From contig NZ_CAKASL010000001.1 of NCBI RefSeq assembly GCF_916858655.1, positions 1,612,001 to 1,676,000 of the forward strand: 64,000 bases of DNA, written 5' to 3'. The stretch comes from Aeromicrobium sp. Leaf350 (lineage in GTDB: Bacteria; Actinomycetota; Actinomycetes; Propionibacteriales; Nocardioidaceae). Within the stretch, counting starts at the first letter, position 1. Each line of letters starts with the position of its first letter. The translations under genes and the position numbers were made by a program. The notes beneath the pieces were generated by a model that saw only the letters and a list, made by a program, of their open reading frames with translations, was not told the DNA's origin and made no database searches. Positions 1 through 8,753 of the stretch are shown here, piece after piece.

Positions 1-105
1 GCGGCGCCGTTCGGTGGCGTCAAGGCCTCCGGCTTCGGCCGCGAGGGCGGCACCGAGGGCATCGAGGAGTACCTCGAGACCAAGTACGTCGGCCTGGCGT
101 TCTGA
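1..105 (+). CDS. Aldehyde dehydrogenase, C-terminal fragment (5' end outside window)
   Basis: Only the last 34 codons are present, open from base 1 to a TGA at 103-105. The visible tail reads [15 protein letters not shown], followed by [10 protein letters not shown]. This is the conserved C-terminal signature of NAD(P)-dependent aldehyde dehydrogenases, where the glycine-rich turn precedes the oligomerisation strand. The wording resembles succinate-semialdehyde and related semialdehyde dehydrogenases, but substrate cannot be judged from so little. The catalytic Cys and Glu lie upstream of the window. Confidence 0.8.
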   Translation, partial: AAPFGGVKASGFGREGGTEGIEEYLETKYVGLAF

Positions 106-210
106 CGCACCGCCGACGAAGCTCGGGGGATCGTCGTCGTCATGACGACCGCAATCCCCGGAGCTGTGTCGATCCCGCGTCGAACGGGGCATGACCTCGA
201 CGGAAACACC

Positions 211-786
211 TCAGCGAAGGTCGTCGTCGGGATGGCTCGCCCCGGGGTCTGCCTTCGCCGCCCGGAACGCGCGATCTCCGAGGAGCACCGAGATGGCTGC
301 TCGGCTCGAGCCAACACCCATCCAGTCGGGGTCGACATCGCTGCCCATGAACCACGTGTGGTCAGCCGGCCACGCGAGAGCTATCCGAGCCGATGACTCG
401 GGACACCCGACAGCATCCCGCCACCCCGAGAGGTCGGCGATCGAACCCTCGAACAGGACGTACGTGCGGTGAGGGATCGAAAAGGTCCGGGGCGGCGGCA
501 GTGAGGTGTCGGACCATCCGTCCCACAGGGCGAAGTAGCAGCGGCGGCGAGAGTTGGTCGTCTGCGCGAGCATCTCGAGCACCCCACGCTGCTGAGTGAT
601 CTCGTCGAGAGTGGGGCGATGCCCAGGCTCGATGGCAGCGGTCGACCTCGACATGTAGGGAACGCGCGCGTACCCGGCAAGACCAGGTGGACCGAACCTG
701 GAGATTCGCGACCAGTCGGCGGTCGCGTGGACGATCCAGTCTGCAGCGGACACGTCGTCGCACAGCGTCAGGCCCATCCGACGCAC
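211..786 (-). CDS. Hypothetical protein, tryptophan-rich, 191 aa
   Basis: I do not recognise a named family. The GTG start at 786 gives 191 aa; an in-frame ATG lies three codons later. The C-terminal half holds a run of aromatic motifs: CYFALWDGW, then PHRTYVLFEG, then WPADHTWFMGSDVDPDW followed by VGSS. This pattern looks like actinobacterial proteins of unknown function in which a W-P-x-D-x-x-W stretch is followed by an acidic strand. There is no signal peptide or membrane segment. Codon third positions look less G/C-biased than in the flanking genes, which may point to later acquisition. It is not in an operon with its neighbours. Confidence 0.6.
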   Translation of the reverse strand: MRRMGLTLCDDVSAADWIVHATADWSRISRFGPPGLAGYARVPYMSRSTAAIEPGHRPTLDEITQQRGVLEMLAQTTNSRRRCYFALWDGWSDTSLPPPRTFSIPHRTYVLFEGSIADLSGWRDAVGCPESSARIALAWPADHTWFMGSDVDPDWMGVGSSRAAISVLLGDRAFRAAKADPGASHPDDDLR

Positions 787-838
787 GTTATCGACAAGTT
801 GGCGCCTGGTCGATCGTGGTGCGGCTCGCCGCGGCCCT

Positions 839-1399
839 CTACCCCAGGAACTGGGCGGGGTCGAACTCGTCGATCGGGATGACGCGCAGGCGCGGCAGCG
901 TCTCGGTGAAGGCGTGGACGTCGTACTCCAGGTCGAAGACCTCGAGGCCCTGCGCCTGCAGCTCGGTGTAGCCGAGGTTGCGGAACTCGTTGAACGCCAG
1001 CAGGCCGGTGCGTCGCGTGCCGATGAGCGGCGCGAGCTGGGGGATGAAGTCGCCGTCGTTGCTGACGAGGACGACGTCGCCCTCGCGGCGGCCGATCTCC
1101 TCGAGGGTGCGCTGGATGCCGAGGTCGACGACCTTCTGGTCGGGCGCGCCCGACAGCGGCACCGGTGTGTAGCCGAGCGAGGTCAGCGCCTGCACGAACG
1201 GCATCGGGAGCTCGCCGTGCACGGCGAGGAAGAACAGGGCGGTGACGGGCTGGCCCCAGTGCTCCTCAGAGAACGTCAGCAGGCGGTCCCAGCGCGGGCG
1301 CTCCTGCGGCTGGGGGCGTCGACCGAGGATGGAGCCGCCGAGCGTCGCGTCGATGTTCTCGCCGTCGACGAGGAGGTACGTGCGCCCGGTGCTGTCCAT
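839..1399 (-). CDS. NYN domain (PIN-like nuclease fold) protein, 186 aa
   Basis: Acidic positions expected for a NYN/LabA-type PIN-fold ribonuclease can be seen in order: LLVDGENID near residues 9-17, KVVDLGIQRTLEEI in the middle, and VLVSNDGDFIPQL near residues 111-123. In this family the aspartates coordinate a divalent metal for RNA cleavage. The length is typical for a single-domain NYN protein, and no membrane segment is visible. A TAGGCT box lies seven bases before the ATG, so transcription is probably leaderless. RNA substrate is unknown. Confidence 0.8.
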   Translation of the reverse strand: MDSTGRTYLLVDGENIDATLGGSILGRRPQPQERPRWDRLLTFSEEHWGQPVTALFFLAVHGELPMPFVQALTSLGYTPVPLSGAPDQKVVDLGIQRTLEEIGRREGDVVLVSNDGDFIPQLAPLIGTRRTGLLAFNEFRNLGYTELQAQGLEVFDLEYDVHAFTETLPRLRVIPIDEFDPAQFLG

Positions 1400-1453
1400 G
1401 CCCTCGAGCCTAACGCCGATCCGCTCACGATTCAGACCACCGGAAGGCCTGGC

Positions 1454-3352
1454 TCAGGCGTCGGTGCGCTCGGCGTGCAGGCGGGCGTAGAGGCCCCCGG
1501 ACGCCAACAGCTCCTCGTGGGTGCCTGACTCGACGAGCCGGCCGTTCTCGACGCCGAGGATCAGGTCGGCACGGCGCACGGTCGAGAGCCGGTGGGCGAT
1601 CGCGATGGTCGTGCGATCGGCGGCGGCGCGCTCGAGCGCCTCCTGCACGACCCGTTCGGTCTCGGTGTCGAGGGCACTCGTGGCCTCGTCCAGGATCAGC
1701 AGCGGCGGGTTCTTGAGCAGCACCCGCGCGAGGGCGATGCGCTGCTTCTCGCCCCCTGACAGGCGGTATCCGCGCTCGCCCGTCAGCGTCGCGTAGCCCT
1801 CGGGGAAGCTCATGATCCTGTCGTGGATGTTCGCGTCGCGCGCGGCCTGCACGATCTCGTCCTCGGTCGCGCCCGGACGCGCGTACGCGAGGTTGTCGTG
1901 GATCGTGCCGTGGAACAGGTAGGCGTCCTGCGTGACCACCCCGACGGCGCGCGAGAGCGACGAGAGCGTCAGGTCGCGCACGTCGTGCCCGTCGATCAGC
2001 ACCGCGCCGCGGGTCACGTCGTAGAGCCGGGGGACGAGGTACGTCGCGGTGGTCTTGCCCGATCCCGAGGGTCCGACGATCGCGGCGAACTGCCCCGGCT
2101 CGAGGCGGAAGGAGATGTCGCGCAGCGCCCAGGAGTCGTCGGCGTCGGCGCGGGCGTCGAGGACGGACTCGTGCTGCGGCTCCAGCGGACGTCCGGCGAG
2201 CGATCGCGGCGCGGGGTACCGGAACCAGACGTCGCGCAGCTCGATCGCGCCGCGGGGACGTTCCAGCTCGACCGCACCGGACTTCTCGGTGATGGTCGGC
2301 TGCAGGTCGAGGTACTCGAAGATGCGACGGAACAGGGCGAGCGAGGTCTGCACGTCGAGCGTCACGCGCATGAGCTGCAGCAGCGGCATCTGCAGACGGG
2401 CCTGCAGCGTCGTGAAGGCGACGAGTGTTCCCGCGGTGAGCGCGTCAGCGCCTCCGGGCACGCGCCCGGTGACCAGCAGACCTGCCAGCAGGTAGATCAG
2501 CGCGGGCGTGATGGCGAAGAAGGTCTGCACCGTGGCGAAGAAGGTGCGCCCGGTCATGGCCTGCGAGACCTGCAGGCGCACCTGCTGCTGGTTCGCGTCG
2601 CGATACCGCACGACCTCGGTCTCGCCGCGGTCGAAGACCTTGCTCAGCAGGATGCCCGAGACGCTGAGCGCCTCCTCGGTGATCGCGGTCATGTCCGACA
2701 GCGACTCCTGGGTCTTGCGGGCGATGACCTGGCGCCGGCGACCGACCCGCAGCTGCACCACGATGAAGATCGGCATCAGCACGAGGGTCAGGAGCGTGAG
2801 CTGCCACGACAGCAGCACCATCGACACGACCGCCGCGAGCACCGTGACCGAGTTCTGCACGATCGTCGTGGCGGTGTCGGTCAGGACGGTGCGCACGCCG
2901 GCGACGTCGTTGGCGAGGCGCGACTGGATCACGCCGGTCTTGGTCGCCGTGAAGAAGGCCAGCTCCATCGTCTGCAGGTGCGCGAAGAGCTCGCCGCGCA
3001 GGTCGGCCATCGCCGAGTTGCCGATCGTGGAGGTCAGCCAGTTCTGGGCGATCGAGATCAACGCCGTGACGAGCGGGATGACGCACATCGCCGCGACGAG
3101 CCACGTGAGCACGTCGAGCTGCACCCCTCCGCCGTCGGTGGGGAACAGCGCGTTGTCGAAGACCGCCTTGGTCAGGAACGGGATCAGCGACGTGAGGGCC
3201 GCCGACGCGATGACCGCGACCAGCACCAGCACGAGCTGGGTGCGGTACGGGGCGAGCAGGCGGGCGACCCGCTCGAGCACGGGCCCGGCCTCGGTGTCGC
3301 GAGCCTCGTCGGGGTCGATGTGGTTGACGCCGTCGGTCGGCCCAGGGCGCAC
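1454..3352 (-). CDS. ABC exporter, fused permease and ATPase, 632 aa
   Basis: This is a half-size ABC exporter. An N-terminal six-helix transmembrane domain (about residues 40-330) is fused to a nucleotide-binding domain with Walker A GPSGSGKTT, signature LSGGEKQRIALARVLL and Walker B LLILDEATSALD. Such proteins dimerise in the membrane and export lipids, peptides or drugs; the substrate is not visible. I chose the GTG at 3352: it lies one base after the TGA of the upstream gene, and the longer open frame would overlap that gene by 90 bases. A linker of about 20 residues rich in Asp and Arg separates two strands of the ATPase near QHESVLDARADADD, which is slightly unusual. Confidence 0.88.
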   Translation of the reverse strand: MRPGPTDGVNHIDPDEARDTEAGPVLERVARLLAPYRTQLVLVLVAVIASAALTSLIPFLTKAVFDNALFPTDGGGVQLDVLTWLVAAMCVIPLVTALISIAQNWLTSTIGNSAMADLRGELFAHLQTMELAFFTATKTGVIQSRLANDVAGVRTVLTDTATTIVQNSVTVLAAVVSMVLLSWQLTLLTLVLMPIFIVVQLRVGRRRQVIARKTQESLSDMTAITEEALSVSGILLSKVFDRGETEVVRYRDANQQQVRLQVSQAMTGRTFFATVQTFFAITPALIYLLAGLLVTGRVPGGADALTAGTLVAFTTLQARLQMPLLQLMRVTLDVQTSLALFRRIFEYLDLQPTITEKSGAVELERPRGAIELRDVWFRYPAPRSLAGRPLEPQHESVLDARADADDSWALRDISFRLEPGQFAAIVGPSGSGKTTATYLVPRLYDVTRGAVLIDGHDVRDLTLSSLSRAVGVVTQDAYLFHGTIHDNLAYARPGATEDEIVQAARDANIHDRIMSFPEGYATLTGERGYRLSGGEKQRIALARVLLKNPPLLILDEATSALDTETERVVQEALERAAADRTTIAIAHRLSTVRRADLILGVENGRLVESGTHEELLASGGLYARLHAERTDA

Positions 3353-3353
3353 G

Positions 3354-3668
3354 TCAGTCGCCGTCGACGCGCTCGAGCACCGTCTCGGTGGCGTTGCCGG
3401 CGGCGGACACCGGCGCGAGCTCGGGCGTGCCCCACACGCCGACACCCGTGCGCAGCATGGCCCACACGAGGAGGCGGTCGGGATCGGCGACGAGCTGGGG
3501 ATCGATCGTCACGGCCCAGTCGACCGGCGTCATCTCGACGTCGAACGCGGCGGCTCCGTGCACCTCGCCCTCGGCGTCGACCACCTTGACCGTGGCCACC
3601 GCCCCCGCGGGCAGGTCGATCCGCTCGCGGACGACGAGGGTTCCGGTGACGGTGAGGAGAGCGGTCAT
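3354..3668 (-). CDS. YbaY/YscW-like small beta-sandwich protein, 104 aa
   Basis: The sequence starts MTALLTVTGTLVVRERIDLPAGAVATVKVVD and continues with AAFDVEMTPVDWAVTIDPQLVADPDRLLVWAM. This matches the layout of YbaY/YscW-type lipoprotein-chaperone domains: polarity-alternating strands, RxxLPxxA, then IxPxLIxxxxRxxVRA. Unlike the enterobacterial members it has no signal peptide or lipobox, so it is probably cytosolic. It is followed after one base by the ABC exporter gene and is likely co-transcribed with it. A TACGCT box ends six bases before the ATG (leaderless start). Confidence 0.6.
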   Translation of the reverse strand: MTALLTVTGTLVVRERIDLPAGAVATVKVVDAEGEVHGAAAFDVEMTPVDWAVTIDPQLVADPDRLLVWAMLRTGVGVWGTPELAPVSAAGNATETVLERVDGD

Positions 3669-3681
3669 GCCTCGAGCGTAG

Positions 3682-4149
3682 TCAGGACAGGATGATCGGC
3701 AGCACGACCACGAGCGGGACGAGCACGACGATGGCGGCGATGATCCCGATGAACGCCCCCGCGCCCTTGCGCTTGACCTTCTCGTAGCCGATCGAGCCGG
3801 TCGTGAACTGGTGCCACGGTGCGGCGTAGAAGACCGGGACGTCCTGGCCCGGCTGCAGCGTGAACTGGATGCTGGCCTGGCCGTACGTGCGCAGCCACGT
3901 GTTCGACAGCTCGATGCGCACGGGTCCGGCGGGCACCGGGATCGGGTTCGCGCCGTACCGGACCTTCACGGGGTAGCCGTTGATCGACGCCGTGGGCGTG
4001 ATGACGTTGGACGTCATGACCGAGCCCTGCACCGTCAGGTGCACGGTGCCCATGGGGGCGTAACCGCCCTGCGGCGAGGTCGGCGGCTGGGGCGGACCGG
4101 GCGGACCGGGCGGACCGGGCGGGCCGGGCGGGGAAGGCGGCTGCGTCAT
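3682..4149 (-). CDS. Proline/glycine-rich tail-anchored membrane protein, 155 aa
   Basis: No named family recognised. The first 30 residues are a run of PPGPPGPP-type repeats, encoded by an almost perfect GGACCGGGC DNA repeat at about 4094-4130. A soluble region follows with several beta-like strands (residues 34-115). The last 30 residues, after a KVKRKG basic stretch, form one strongly hydrophobic helix (IIAAIVVLVPLVVVLPIIL), so the protein is probably C-terminally anchored with a cytosolic body. A TACGCT box lies exactly six bases upstream of the ATG. It runs divergently from the TetR gene at 4200. Confidence 0.65.
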   Translation of the reverse strand: MTQPPSPPGPPGPPGPPGPPQPPTSPQGGYAPMGTVHLTVQGSVMTSNVITPTASINGYPVKVRYGANPIPVPAGPVRIELSNTWLRTYGQASIQFTLQPGQDVPVFYAAPWHQFTTGSIGYEKVKRKGAGAFIGIIAAIVVLVPLVVVLPIILS

Positions 4150-4199
4150 GCGAGGAGCGTAACCAAGCGGACGGCTGGGTCCGGCCCTAGATTGACGGG

Positions 4200-4832
4200 G
4201 TGCCTCCGAGACCCCCCGTCCCCGATGGGAACCAGCGACGTGAGGCCCGACGCCAGCTCCTGCTCGACTCGTCGCTGGAGCTCTTCGCGACCCGGGGGTA
4301 CCTCGCCAGCCCGATCGAGGACCTGTGCCGGGCCGCCCACGTCAGCACCAAGAGCTTCTACGGCATCTACACCTCGCGCGAGGACTGCTACCTCGACCTG
4401 ATGCGCCGCACGACCGACGCGATGCTGTCGGTCATGAGCGAGGCCGTGGAGCAGGAGAGCTTCGAGGACGTGACGGCGGCGGAGCACCGGTTGCTCGCGG
4501 TCTTCGCCCACGAGATGGGCGACGACCCGAGGGTCGCGGCGGTGCTCTTCGGCCGAGGAGCCGCGACGACGTTCACCGTCGAGTCGCACCGTCGCCTGCA
4601 CCGCCGGCGCACGGCCGACCTGCTCGACCTGGCGTGGCGGCTCGGAGGGGCCACCCCGCCGCAGCCGGAGGGCGTCGCGACCGGCGTGGCCGGTGCCTTC
4701 TTCCACATCGTCAGCGACTGGGTCGAAGGCGCCGAGCGGCTGGAGGACCTCGAGACGGACGAGCTGCTGACCCGGCTGCTCGCGTTCTACGAGGTCGCGG
4801 CGGCCGGCATCCGGCGCCCCGGCCTCAGCTGA
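4200..4832 (+). CDS. TetR-family transcriptional regulator, 210 aa
   Basis: The N-terminal helix-turn-helix is clear: [18 protein letters not shown], then [30 protein letters not shown] (about residues 15-64). The C-terminal ligand-binding half is of unknown specificity. The start is a GTG at 4200; a TAGATT box at 4188-4193 ends six bases before it, consistent with leaderless transcription. The gene is divergent from the proline-rich membrane protein gene with only 50 bases between starts, so that gene is a candidate target. Its 3' end overlaps the end of the convergent copA gene by eight bases. Confidence 0.85.
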   Translation: MPPRPPVPDGNQRREARRQLLLDSSLELFATRGYLASPIEDLCRAAHVSTKSFYGIYTSREDCYLDLMRRTTDAMLSVMSEAVEQESFEDVTAAEHRLLAVFAHEMGDDPRVAAVLFGRGAATTFTVESHRRLHRRRTADLLDLAWRLGGATPPQPEGVATGVAGAFFHIVSDWVEGAERLEDLETDELLTRLLAFYEVAAAGIRRPGLS

Positions 4833-6999
4833 GCCTCGTCGACCGCAGCCGCAGCGAGCTGCCGACGACGAAGACCGAGCTGAACGCCATCGCGAGTCCC
4901 GCGACCATCGGGTTGAGATAGCCCGACATCGCCAGCGGGATGGCCGCGACGTTGTAGGCGAAGGCCCAGAACAGGTTGCGGCGGATCGTCCGCAGCGTCG
5001 CGCGGGCCAGCCGCACCGCCTCGGGCGCCTTGCGCAGGTCGCCCTCGACGAGGGTGAGGTCGGACGCGGCGATCGCCACGTCGGTGCCGGTGCCCATCGC
5101 GATGCCCAGGTCGCTCGCCGCGAGGGCGGCGGCGTCGTTCACGCCGTCACCGATCATCGCGACCACGCGTCCCTCGGCCTTGAGGCGCTCGATCGTCCGC
5201 AGCTTGTCGTCGGGCGTGACCTCGGCCTCGACCCGCTCGATGCCCACCTGGGCCGCGACGTCCTCGGCCACGGCACGGTTGTCGCCCGTGAGGAGCACGG
5301 GCTCGAGCCCCAGCGCACGAAGCTCGGCGATCGCCGCGGCGGAGGTGTCCTTGACCGTGTCGGCGACGGTGATCGTGCCGAGGAAGCGGCCGCCGTGCTC
5401 GACCGCGACGACGGTGCCGACCTCCCCGCCCAGGGCCCGGGACCCCTGCCCCACCCACGAGCTTCGTCCCGCTCGCGCCGGCTCGCCGTCGACGACACCG
5501 CTGACGCCCTGACCCGCGTGGTTCCGGAACTGCTCGAGCGTGCCGTGCTCGGCCTGGCCGGCGATCGCGCGGCCCACCGGGTGCTCCGAGCCGTGCTCCA
5601 GCGTCGAGGCGACGTGCAGCAGCTCGTGCTCGTCGACGCCCTCGGCGGGCTCGACGGCGACCACGCCCATGACGCCCGTCGTGACGGTGCCGGTCTTGTC
5701 GAGCACCACCGTGTCGATGCGCCGGGTCGACTCCAGCACCTGTGGACCCTTGATGAGGATGCCCAGCTGGGCGCCGCGACCGGTGCCGACCATCAGAGCG
5801 GTCGGCGTCGCGAGGCCGAGGGCGCACGGGCAGGCGATGATCAGCACCGCGACCGCGGCGGTGAACGCCTGCAGCAGGGAGCCGCCGAGCAGCAGCCACG
5901 CGCCGAAGGTGAGGACCGCGAGCACCATGACGCCCGGCACGAACCACGCGGACACGCGGTCGGCCAGGCGCTGCACCTCGGCCTTGCCCTCCTGCGCCTC
6001 CTCCACGAGTCGGGCCATCTGCGCCAGGCGGGTGTCGTCACCGACCGCGGTGGCTCGCACGATGAGGCGGCCCGACACGTTGACCGTCGCGCCCGTGACC
6101 TCGTCACCCACGCCCTTGTCGACCGGTGCGGACTCGCCCGTCAGCATCTGCTCGTCGACGGTGGACTCGCCGTCCACGACGACCCCGTCGGTCGCGATGC
6201 GCTCCCCCGGGCGGACCGTGAACTCCTCGCCCACTCCGACGTCGACCGCGGGCTGCAGCTCCATCAGCGCGCGCAGCGCGGCGCTCGACCGTCCCTTGGC
6301 GGCGGCCTCGAGGTAGTGCCCGCCGAGCACGAAGACCGTGACGGCTGCGGCGACCTCGAGGTAGATCTCGTGCGAGCCGGAGCCCTGCGCGAGCCAGGTC
6401 CAGCGCATCGTCATGCCGATGTGACCGGCCTCGCCGAGCACGAGCGCCCACACCGACCACAGGTACGCAGCGCTCACGCCCACGCTGACGAGGGTGTCCA
6501 TCGTGGCGGCACCCTGGCGGGCGTTGAGCAGCGCGGAGCGGTGGAACGGCCACGCACCCCAGGCGACGACGGGCGTCGCGAGCGCGAGGCAGATCCACTG
6601 CCAGTAGTCGACCTGCAGCGCCGGGACCATCGACAGCAGCACGACCGGGACCGCGAGCACGGCCGAGCCGATCAGACGGCGACGCATCGACGCGACGCCG
6701 TGGAGCCCCCCGTGCAGCCCGCCGTGATGGTCCCCGTCGTGCGGGCCGTGGTCGGCACCCTGCCCGGCGGAGCCCCCGGGTCGGCGGACCTGGGCGGTGT
6801 AGCCGGTGCGCTCGACGACGTCGATGAGCTGCTGGACGTCGACGTCGGCCTCGGCGCCGTCGGTGATGTGGACCGTGGCGCGCTCGGTCGCGTAGTTGAC
6901 CGTGGCCTCGACGCCCTCGATCCTGTTGAGCTTCTTCTCGACGCGGGCGGCGCACGCCGTGCAGGTCATGCCCCCGATGTCGAGGCGGGTGGTGCTCAT
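4825..6999 (-). CDS. copA: Copper-translocating P1B-type ATPase CopA, 724 aa
   Basis: This pump exports Cu(I) across the cytoplasmic membrane. Visible in order: an N-terminal heavy-metal-associated domain with GMTCTAC (residues 10-16), a histidine-rich linker at 84-100 ([17 protein letters not shown]), transmembrane helices, the actuator TGES at 287-290, the metal-site CPC at 390-392, the phosphorylated Asp in DKTGT at 434, the nucleotide-binding SEHPVG at 471-476, and the hinge [11 protein letters not shown]. All catalytic motifs are intact. The ATG at 6999 overlaps the copZ stop codon by one base (TGATG), so translation is coupled. The third gene of a csoR-copZ-copA operon. Confidence 0.95.
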   Translation of the reverse strand: MSTTRLDIGGMTCTACAARVEKKLNRIEGVEATVNYATERATVHITDGAEADVDVQQLIDVVERTGYTAQVRRPGGSAGQGADHGPHDGDHHGGLHGGLHGVASMRRRLIGSAVLAVPVVLLSMVPALQVDYWQWICLALATPVVAWGAWPFHRSALLNARQGAATMDTLVSVGVSAAYLWSVWALVLGEAGHIGMTMRWTWLAQGSGSHEIYLEVAAAVTVFVLGGHYLEAAAKGRSSAALRALMELQPAVDVGVGEEFTVRPGERIATDGVVVDGESTVDEQMLTGESAPVDKGVGDEVTGATVNVSGRLIVRATAVGDDTRLAQMARLVEEAQEGKAEVQRLADRVSAWFVPGVMVLAVLTFGAWLLLGGSLLQAFTAAVAVLIIACPCALGLATPTALMVGTGRGAQLGILIKGPQVLESTRRIDTVVLDKTGTVTTGVMGVVAVEPAEGVDEHELLHVASTLEHGSEHPVGRAIAGQAEHGTLEQFRNHAGQGVSGVVDGEPARAGRSSWVGQGSRALGGEVGTVVAVEHGGRFLGTITVADTVKDTSAAAIAELRALGLEPVLLTGDNRAVAEDVAAQVGIERVEAEVTPDDKLRTIERLKAEGRVVAMIGDGVNDAAALAASDLGIAMGTGTDVAIAASDLTLVEGDLRKAPEAVRLARATLRTIRRNLFWAFAYNVAAIPLAMSGYLNPMVAGLAMAFSSVFVVGSSLRLRSTRLS

Positions 7000-7235
7000 C
7001 AGGCCAGCGGCAGTGAGCCGGGTCGGGCCAGCTCGTAGCCGGCCTCGTCGACCGCCGCCGCCACCTCCTCGCGGCTCAGCGCGCGATCGCTCACGACGTG
7101 CACGTCGGACGTGCCGCCCTTCACGAGGTCGATCGTGACGTCGGTGACGCCCTCGAGGGTGGTCAGCTCGTCGGTCACGGCGGCGGTGCAGTGGCCGCAC
7201 GTCATGCCGTTGACCTGGAAGGTCTGGGTGCTCAT
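6999..7235 (-). CDS. copZ: Copper chaperone CopZ, heavy-metal-associated domain, 78 aa
   Basis: A single heavy-metal-associated domain of typical length with the metal-binding loop GMTCGHC (residues 10-16). It carries Cu(I) in the cytosol and passes it to CopA, whose own N-terminal domain is similar. The ATG at 7235 is preceded by a purine-rich AGGAGAT Shine-Dalgarno sequence; the longer in-frame extension would run into csoR and lacks homology. It lies 25 bases behind csoR and overlaps copA by one base, so the three genes form one operon. Confidence 0.92.
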   Translation of the reverse strand: MSTQTFQVNGMTCGHCTAAVTDELTTLEGVTDVTIDLVKGGTSDVHVVSDRALSREEVAAAVDEAGYELARPGSLPLA

Positions 7236-7260
7236 GGGATCTCCTGGGGGATGGCGGGGG

Positions 7261-7554
7261 TCAGGAGCGGACGAGGCGCGCGATGGCGTCCGACGCTTCC
7301 TTGACCTTGATGTCGGCCTCGGGGCCACCGGCTCGGGCCGCGTTGACCACGCAGTGCGCGAGATGCTCGTCGAGCAGCTTCAGCGCCACCGCCTCGAGGG
7401 CCCTGGTCGTCGCGCTGACCTGGGTCAGCACGTCGATGCAGTACGTGTCCTCCTCGACCATGCGCGTGAGGCCGCGCACCTGGCCCTCGACGCGCTTGAG
7501 GCGCTTGAGGACGGCGATCTTGTCGTCGGAGTAGCCGGGCTGTTCGTCTGCCAT
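7261..7554 (-). CDS. csoR: CsoR-family copper-sensing repressor, 97 aa
   Basis: This is an all-helical CsoR-family repressor that releases DNA on binding Cu(I). The copper ligands expected from the family are present: Cys39 (in DTYCID), His64 and Cys68 (in DEHLAHC). KRLKRVEGQVRGL near residues 17-29 is the usual basic DNA-contacting helix. It heads the copZ-copA operon. The operator just upstream overlaps its -10 box (TATGGT, six bases from the ATG), so autoregulation is very likely. A second copy of the operator sits before the DUF305 lipoprotein gene. Confidence 0.93.
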   Translation of the reverse strand: MADEQPGYSDDKIAVLKRLKRVEGQVRGLTRMVEEDTYCIDVLTQVSATTRALEAVALKLLDEHLAHCVVNAARAGGPEADIKVKEASDAIARLVRS

Positions 7555-7560
7555 GGCTCG

Positions 7561-7580
7561 ACCATACCCCTAGGGGGTAT
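7561..7580 (-). promoter_or_regulatory. CsoR-type operator overlapping the csoR -10 box
   Basis: A palindrome ATACCCC-TA-GGGGGTAT lies at 7564-7580. On the minus strand it runs into the -10 box TATGGT (7566-7561), which ends six bases before the csoR ATG. The C/G-tract palindrome is the shape known for CsoR operators. Its position would block RNA polymerase directly, giving copper-induced expression of csoR-copZ-copA. Confidence 0.85.
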
Positions 7581-7614
7581 CAAACTCAAGCGGCGGCTCC
7601 GGTGGCGGGGTCAC

Positions 7615-8172
7615 CTACCCGAGCAGGGCCTTCATCTCGGCGATCTCGGTCTTCTGGACGTCGGCGATCTGCTCGGCGAGCTCGCGCACGTCGGGATCCT
7701 TGCCGTCGGCGACAGCCGTCTCGGCCATCGTCACCGCGCCCTCGTGGTGCGCGATCATGCCCGTGAGCCAGAGGGAATCGAACTCGGCGCCGGTGGCGTC
7801 CGCGAGCTCGGCCATCTGCTCGTCGGTGAGCATGCCCTCCATCTCGTGGTGGTCTCCCCCGCCGTGGTCACCATGCCCGTCGCCGTGCCCGCCATGGTCC
7901 GAGCCCTCGGACTCGCCCCACTCCTCGAGCCAGCCGTTCATGAGCTCGATCTCGTCGTGCTGGGCCGAGCCGATCTGCTCGGCCAGCGCCTGCACCTCCG
8001 GCGACGCGCCCCGCGCGGGGTCGAGAGCGAGGTCCGACATCTCGACCGCCTGCTCGTGGTGCGGCACCATCTGCTGGGCGAACGCCGTGTCAGCGTCGTT
8101 GTGGCTGCTCGAGCCGCAGGCGGCGAGCAGCACGGCAGCGGCGGCCAGGACGAGTGTCTTCGTTCCACGCAT
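7615..8172 (-). CDS. DUF305 lipoprotein, copper-associated, 185 aa
   Basis: A secreted lipoprotein with signal peptide and lipobox LLAAC (lipidated Cys19). It carries two DUF305 repeats, each with the paired-histidine motif: MVPHHEQAVEMSDLAL and GMIAHHEGAVTMAE. A central region is extremely His-rich (GHGDGHGDHGGGDHHEMEG). DUF305 proteins of actinobacteria are commonly copper-linked, and this gene has its own CsoR-type operator, so a role in binding copper outside the membrane is likely. I prefer the ATG at 8172 over the ATG at 8184 because the latter is part of the -10 box TATGGT. Confidence 0.87.
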   Translation of the reverse strand: MRGTKTLVLAAAAVLLAACGSSSHNDADTAFAQQMVPHHEQAVEMSDLALDPARGASPEVQALAEQIGSAQHDEIELMNGWLEEWGESEGSDHGGHGDGHGDHGGGDHHEMEGMLTDEQMAELADATGAEFDSLWLTGMIAHHEGAVTMAETAVADGKDPDVRELAEQIADVQKTEIAEMKALLG

Positions 8173-8179
8173 GCGGGAG

Positions 8180-8199
8180 ACCATACCCCCTGAGGGTAT
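8180..8199 (-). promoter_or_regulatory. Second CsoR-type operator, before the DUF305 gene
   Basis: The palindrome ATACCCCC-TG-AGGGTAT at 8183-8199 is nearly the same as the csoR operator, and the adjoining TATGGT (8185-8180) is the -10 box. The gap to the ATG at 8172 is seven bases. The shared promoter and operator sequence puts the DUF305 lipoprotein in the same copper regulon as csoR-copZ-copA. Confidence 0.82.
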
Positions 8200-8204
8200 G
8201 TCTG

Positions 8205-8753
8205 TCAGATGGCGAGCTCAGCCAGGTCGTCGATCCAGGCCTCGCACGTGTCGAGCAGCCCGGTGGCCAGCTCGCGCAGCCCGACGTTCTCGCCGACGTC
8301 GATCACGGTCTCGGCCGAGCTGGCGATCGCCTCGAGGCTCCCGGCCACCACGTCGATCCAGAGCACGTCGAACTCGGCACCCTCGAGCTCCTCGAGGCGC
8401 TGCCAGTCGTCGCTCCTGTCCTGTGACGACGAGGTGAGCACCGTGCTGGACATGGTTGGCCGGAGCTCCCACTCCTCGGCGTACGCGGCGAGCTCGTCGC
8501 GCACGTCACCGAGCTCCTCGACGATCTCCGAGGCGAGGCGCTGCAGCTCGACGGAACCGGCGCTGTCGTCCGCAAGCTCGGCAATCTGCCGCAGGGTCCC
8601 GAGGGTGCCGGACGTGATGCCGACGTAGATCTCGTCGGCCTTGATGCGGTCGGCACCGGCGTGCGGCGGACCGTCAGGATCCCCGTCCTCCGCGCCGCAG
8701 GCCACGAGCGTCAGGCTCAGCGCGAGGCCGACGAGCAGGCGGAGCGCCCTCAT
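8205..8753 (-). CDS. DUF305-like lipoprotein without histidine pairs, 182 aa
   Basis: The signal peptide ends in lipobox LVAC (Cys19). The body aligns by eye with the DUF305 protein encoded just downstream: ELQRLASEIVEELGDVRDEL with EVQALAEQIGSAQHDEIEL, EEWEL with EEWGE, and AEFDVLWIDVVAGSLEAIASSAE with AEFDSLWLTGMIAHHEGAVTMAE. The paired histidines at both repeat motifs are replaced (SG/TL and GS), so the metal-type ligands are gone. It is translationally coupled to the next paralog (TGATG overlap at 8753). Function unknown; it probably keeps the four-helix fold in a different role. Confidence 0.7.
   Translation of the reverse strand: MRALRLLVGLALSLTLVACGAEDGDPDGPPHAGADRIKADEIYVGITSGTLGTLRQIAELADDSAGSVELQRLASEIVEELGDVRDELAAYAEEWELRPTMSSTVLTSSSQDRSDDWQRLEELEGAEFDVLWIDVVAGSLEAIASSAETVIDVGENVGLRELATGLLDTCEAWIDDLAELAI

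Noticed and set aside
1823-3589. A 588-codon plus-strand frame opposite the ABC exporter
   Set aside because: Antisense to a gene with full ABC motifs; the product is Arg/Asp/His-rich without recognisable domains.
4094-4130. GGACCGGGC tandem DNA repeat as a possible regulatory repeat
   Set aside because: It simply encodes the PPGPP repeats of the membrane protein at 3682-4149.
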